Part shown: piece by piece, positions 13,880 through 16,148 of the stretch
How the letters are laid out: each line of letters opens with the position of its first letter
How positions within the stretch are numbered: the first letter of the stretch is position 1
NCBI GenBank assembly: GCA_035286285.1
Contig: JAYKJG010000112.1
Location: 1 to 16,148, forward strand
Source: Prochlorothrix sp035286285
GTDB taxonomy: Bacteria > Cyanobacteriota > Cyanobacteriia > Prochlorotrichales > Prochlorotrichaceae
Direction of reading: 5' to 3'
DNA length: 16,148 nt
Position numbers and translations under genes: made by a program
Notes under the pieces: generated by a model
Database searches by the model: none
Seen by the model: only the letters and a program-made list of their open reading frames with translations
Told to the model about the DNA's origin: nothing

Positions 13880-16031
13880 CTTCCCGCTTGCGCTGGGCCG
13901 TGGGGGAACCTTTTTCCTGGGCCTGGTTATAGGCAGTAATGGCAAGCTGAATTTCTCCCTGCTGGCGCAAAATATCCCCCCGCAGTTCAAATACCTCCGC
14001 GAGGCGGTGTTGCAACACGGCGACTTGGTTGAGATCCACCAGGGCGTTGTCCCAGTCCTGTAGTCCAAAGTAGGCCCGCGCCCGCTGCCAGTACGCCTCC
14101 ACCGTCGCATTTAGCTCCAGCTTCGTACTCAACTCCTGCACGGCCTGGGCAAAATCCCCCCGTTGCAAACAGGCTACGCCGCGATCGAAATAGGCCCGAT
14201 CGATCTCAATTCGCTCCGAATGGTTCAACGCCACCAAACAGCCATTGATGCGGTGGACTAAATCCCGATCCTCCTTAAAAATCGCCGCCTCCAGGGGCCG
14301 CACCCCCTCTAGGCTCACCTCTACCCCTAAATTGCGCAGTCCGGCCAAGGTTTTCAGGCTAAACTCCGTTAATAGGCTGGTTAACTCATTGTTTTCAATC
14401 CCTGCCAACTCCTGGGCAATTTCCAGCACTAAATCGGGGATCAGAGCTTGGAGTTGGAGCTTTTGCAGGGCTTGCACATAGGCTTGGACAATGGTGCTGA
14501 CCAACTGGCGCAAAATAGCCGTCAGGCCGCTGGCGATCAGGGTTTGGAACAGTTGGGGCAACAGACGCGGCAGGGCCGGAGTCAGCAACGTTCCCCGCTG
14601 CACATCCATCGCTGAAGCCAAATAGTGCAAATCCACCGCCAGCAACTGGCCCACCAACTCACACACCGCGATCAGCGTTCCCGCTTGGCCCCCTAGATGT
14701 CCCCGCTGGTAGGGATAGTCTTCTGAACTCAGGTGGCGATCGGCGGCGAGATCCTCCTGTTCTTCTAGCCAAAGTTGACGGTTTTGCTCATTAATGCCGC
14801 CTCGTGCATTAATTTCGGCTTCCGATCGGGTTTGCTTCGCCAACAATTGCTGCCGTTTCTCTTCCCACCGCAGCGCTTCATTGATTGCCAAACCCCGCAG
14901 CAACTCCCCAAAGGGCAGCGCCAACAGTTGCTGACAAAAGGACTCCTGAATGCCCACATAACTGAGCAGCACCACCAACTGATCCCCGCTCACCTTCACC
15001 TCCGAGGCCACCATGGGCACCACTCCTCGCCCTAAGGCATGGAGGTTGAGGTGGGCTGCTTCATCGGCGCAGTGGTCTGACCAAACCCCCCAGAGCAACA
15101 GGGCCGATCGTTGACCGTCCCCTGCCCCATAGGCTCCCAGGAACTGCCGCAGCAATTGGAGGCGCTGGTTGTTGAGTTGGTCAAGAAACTTAGTGAATTT
15201 CTGGGGCCAGTCCGGAACATCGCCAAATAGCTCCAAACCGTAGTAGTCGGCAATCTTGAAACTGGAGGGGATGACATACAGGGGCGTAGCGCGGCCATAG
15301 TCGATCGCTTCGGTGCATTTGTCCCCCATGCCTTTGAGGGAGAGGTTGGGGAACAGTTGCCGCGCCATTTTGTATTCATGGCTGTCTTGGGCGAGTTTAT
15401 ACTGCTCGATCGCCGCTTCCTTGGCTGCTTGGGTGCTGAGGTAGTGCAAGCCCAGTTGTAGCTCCCGCTGTTGCTGAAACATGGCCCCATCATGGGCAAA
15501 TTGCCGCTGTTGCAGGGCGTTTTGCTGCCCATGCTCTAGGTATTGCAGCCCCAGTTGCAGGGCTTTGTTTTCTTGGAACATCGCCCGATCGTGGGCAAAC
15601 TGATTTTCCTGTAAACCTACTTGAAGGGTCGCATTTTGCTGAAACATCGCCCGATCGTGGGCAAACTGATTCCCTTGCATGGTCAAATCATGACCAAACT
15701 GGTTTCCCTGCATCGTCAAATCATGGCGATGCTGATTCCCTTGAACCTCTAAATCATGACCAAATTGCCGCGTTTGTAGGCTTTCATCGGCCTTATACTT
15801 GGCTAACAGCATAATCTTCTCAAAATCTTCCCGCTTCTGCTGTTGTCGCCGCTGCTGAAAGGGAGCCGTCACCGCATTGACCACAGCACCCCCTACCCCC
15901 ACCATCGCCGCCGGTAGCAGATTCCGCAGCATTCCCACCAAGGGATTGCCACCGGGACTAGGCACCAAACTCCCCCCCCAGTCACTGCCAAAACTGTCGC
16001 TAGACTCGGAATTAAAACCTGAAAAAGACAT
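13827..16031 (-). CDS. Hendecad coiled-coil and TPR protein of unknown function
   Basis: I do not recognise the family of this 734-residue protein. Residues 1-30 are Ser/Gly-rich. About 31-58 form a hydrophobic Gly/Ala/Val segment that could insert into a membrane. A basic stretch (QQRRQQQKRED) precedes residues 78-198, which form eleven consecutive 11-residue repeats without an indel (QFGHDLTMQGN, QFAHDRAMFQQ and variants), a right-handed hendecad coiled coil. Residues ~220-600 are a mostly helical region without a P-loop or known motif. Three TPRs follow (611-643, 644-676, 677-709). The last ~20 residues (from about QRWWQD) overlap the FGE fragment in another frame and are probably not native. 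The ATG at 16031 has AGGAGA about 10 nt upstream, a strong start. An intact ancestor probably continued into an FGE-type domain. Confidence 0.8.
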   Translation of the reverse strand: MSFSGFNSESSDSFGSDWGGSLVPSPGGNPLVGMLRNLLPAAMVGVGGAVVNAVTAPFQQRRQQQKREDFEKIMLLAKYKADESLQTRQFGHDLEVQGNQHRHDLTMQGNQFGHDLTMQGNQFAHDRAMFQQNATLQVGLQENQFAHDRAMFQENKALQLGLQYLEHGQQNALQQRQFAHDGAMFQQQRELQLGLHYLSTQAAKEAAIEQYKLAQDSHEYKMARQLFPNLSLKGMGDKCTEAIDYGRATPLYVIPSSFKIADYYGLELFGDVPDWPQKFTKFLDQLNNQRLQLLRQFLGAYGAGDGQRSALLLWGVWSDHCADEAAHLNLHALGRGVVPMVASEVKVSGDQLVVLLSYVGIQESFCQQLLALPFGELLRGLAINEALRWEEKRQQLLAKQTRSEAEINARGGINEQNRQLWLEEQEDLAADRHLSSEDYPYQRGHLGGQAGTLIAVCELVGQLLAVDLHYLASAMDVQRGTLLTPALPRLLPQLFQTLIASGLTAILRQLVSTIVQAYVQALQKLQLQALIPDLVLEIAQELAGIENNELTSLLTEFSLKTLAGLRNLGVEVSLEGVRPLEAAIFKEDRDLVHRINGCLVALNHSERIEIDRAYFDRGVACLQRGDFAQAVQELSTKLELNATVEAYWQRARAYFGLQDWDNALVDLNQVAVLQHRLAEVFELRGDILRQQGEIQLAITAYNQAQEKGSPTAQRKREDLQRWWQDHERHPCGQQ
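15438..15800 (-). repeat. Coding hendecad repeats (33-bp period)
   Basis: This stretch encodes residues 78-198 of the coiled-coil protein. The Gln-Phe-x-His-Asp start recurs at residues 89, 111, 122, 144 and 177 (and as QHRHD at 100), all in one 11-residue register. At DNA level, neighbouring copies such as 15690-15720 and 15650-15672 remain visibly similar (AAATCATG, CGATCGTGGGCAAACTGATT on the plus strand). Confidence 0.85.
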
Positions 16032-16060
16032 AATTGTATTCTCCTGAGTGATTTAAATCA

Positions 16061-16127
16061 AGATTCCCGGCTTCTTCTCCGGCGTAGTCTAGAATTTTCC
16101 AGTTTAAGCGACAGAAGCCGGGAATCT
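16061..16127. repeat. Covarying B-type hairpin upstream of the coiled-coil gene
   Basis: Arms AGATTCCCGGCTTCT (16061-16075) and AGAAGCCGGGAATCT (16113-16127) pair perfectly over 15 bp around a 37-nt loop. Compared with the B units near the RAYT, two positions differ and both are compensated in the opposite arm. The trailing CTGTGCCCC...GGGGAGTTGC matches the sequence after the other B units. It ends at the window edge, so more units may follow. It lies 30 nt upstream of the start codon at 16031. Confidence 0.9.
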
Positions 16128-16148
16128 GTGCCCCTGCTGGGGAGTTGC

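Noticed and set aside
13880..14110. Upstream part of the 206-codon minus-strand frame as the true N-terminus of the FGE protein
   Set aside because: This part is the TPR coding sequence read out of frame; it shows no FGE similarity before about 13879.

Overview
The window looks like a cyanobacterial chromosome. The octamer GCGATCGC (HIP1) and its core CGATCG occur throughout, the base composition is GC-rich, and the gene set (Ffh with a Gly/Met-rich tail, KirBac-type channel, MalK-like ABC ATPase, M16B peptidase homologue, HicB-like protein, RAYT transposase, FGE-sulfatase fragment) fits a larger-genome, probably filamentous species. I cannot name the species. No rRNA, tRNA or CRISPR array was recognised.

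Layout. 192-1700 (+): a phenylalanyl-tRNA synthetase alpha chain of the archaeal/eukaryotic type, without a beta-subunit gene beside it. 1829-2179 (-): a small membrane protein of the phage-holin-4/YvlD-like type. 2368-2470: three palindromic REP-like units. 2546-6501 (-): a possible three-gene unit in the order M16B peptidase homologue (degenerate zinc site), ABC ATPase with a Pro-rich insertion of about 130 residues inside its nucleotide-binding domain, and inward-rectifier K+ channel. 6502-8010: mostly gene-free, with repeats and an AT-rich segment. 8011-8214 (+): a small zinc-ribbon protein. 8451-10841 (+): ffh, with an S66 LD-carboxypeptidase gene starting at the very next base. 10869-10957: three more REP units of the same family. 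10972-11862 (-): a sulfotransferase-like protein.

11962-16148 is the most unusual part. A HicB-like gene runs into an array of imperfectly duplicated hairpins that encode its C-terminal half. The array continues on the far side of a RAYT (REP-associated tyrosine transposase) gene. Every complete hairpin has 15-nt arms and a loop of exactly 37 nt, and the arms change in a compensatory way between copies. Beyond the array, on the minus strand, lies a 734-residue protein with an uninterrupted 11-residue (hendecad) coiled coil and three TPRs. It runs out of frame into the C-terminal half of an FGE-sulfatase (C-type-lectin fold) domain. The end of that fragment resembles the variable region of a diversity-generating retroelement target, although no reverse transcriptase or template repeat is in the window. 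One more covarying hairpin of the same family sits just upstream of this gene.

Functional links seen directly are limited: the ffh/carboxypeptidase abutment, the close spacing of the M16-ABC-channel genes, and the RAYT bracketed by hairpin arrays. Repeats fill the gaps between convergent genes (1700/1829, 10841/10972, 13124/13490), where they could act as terminators or transcript stabilisers; this is inference.
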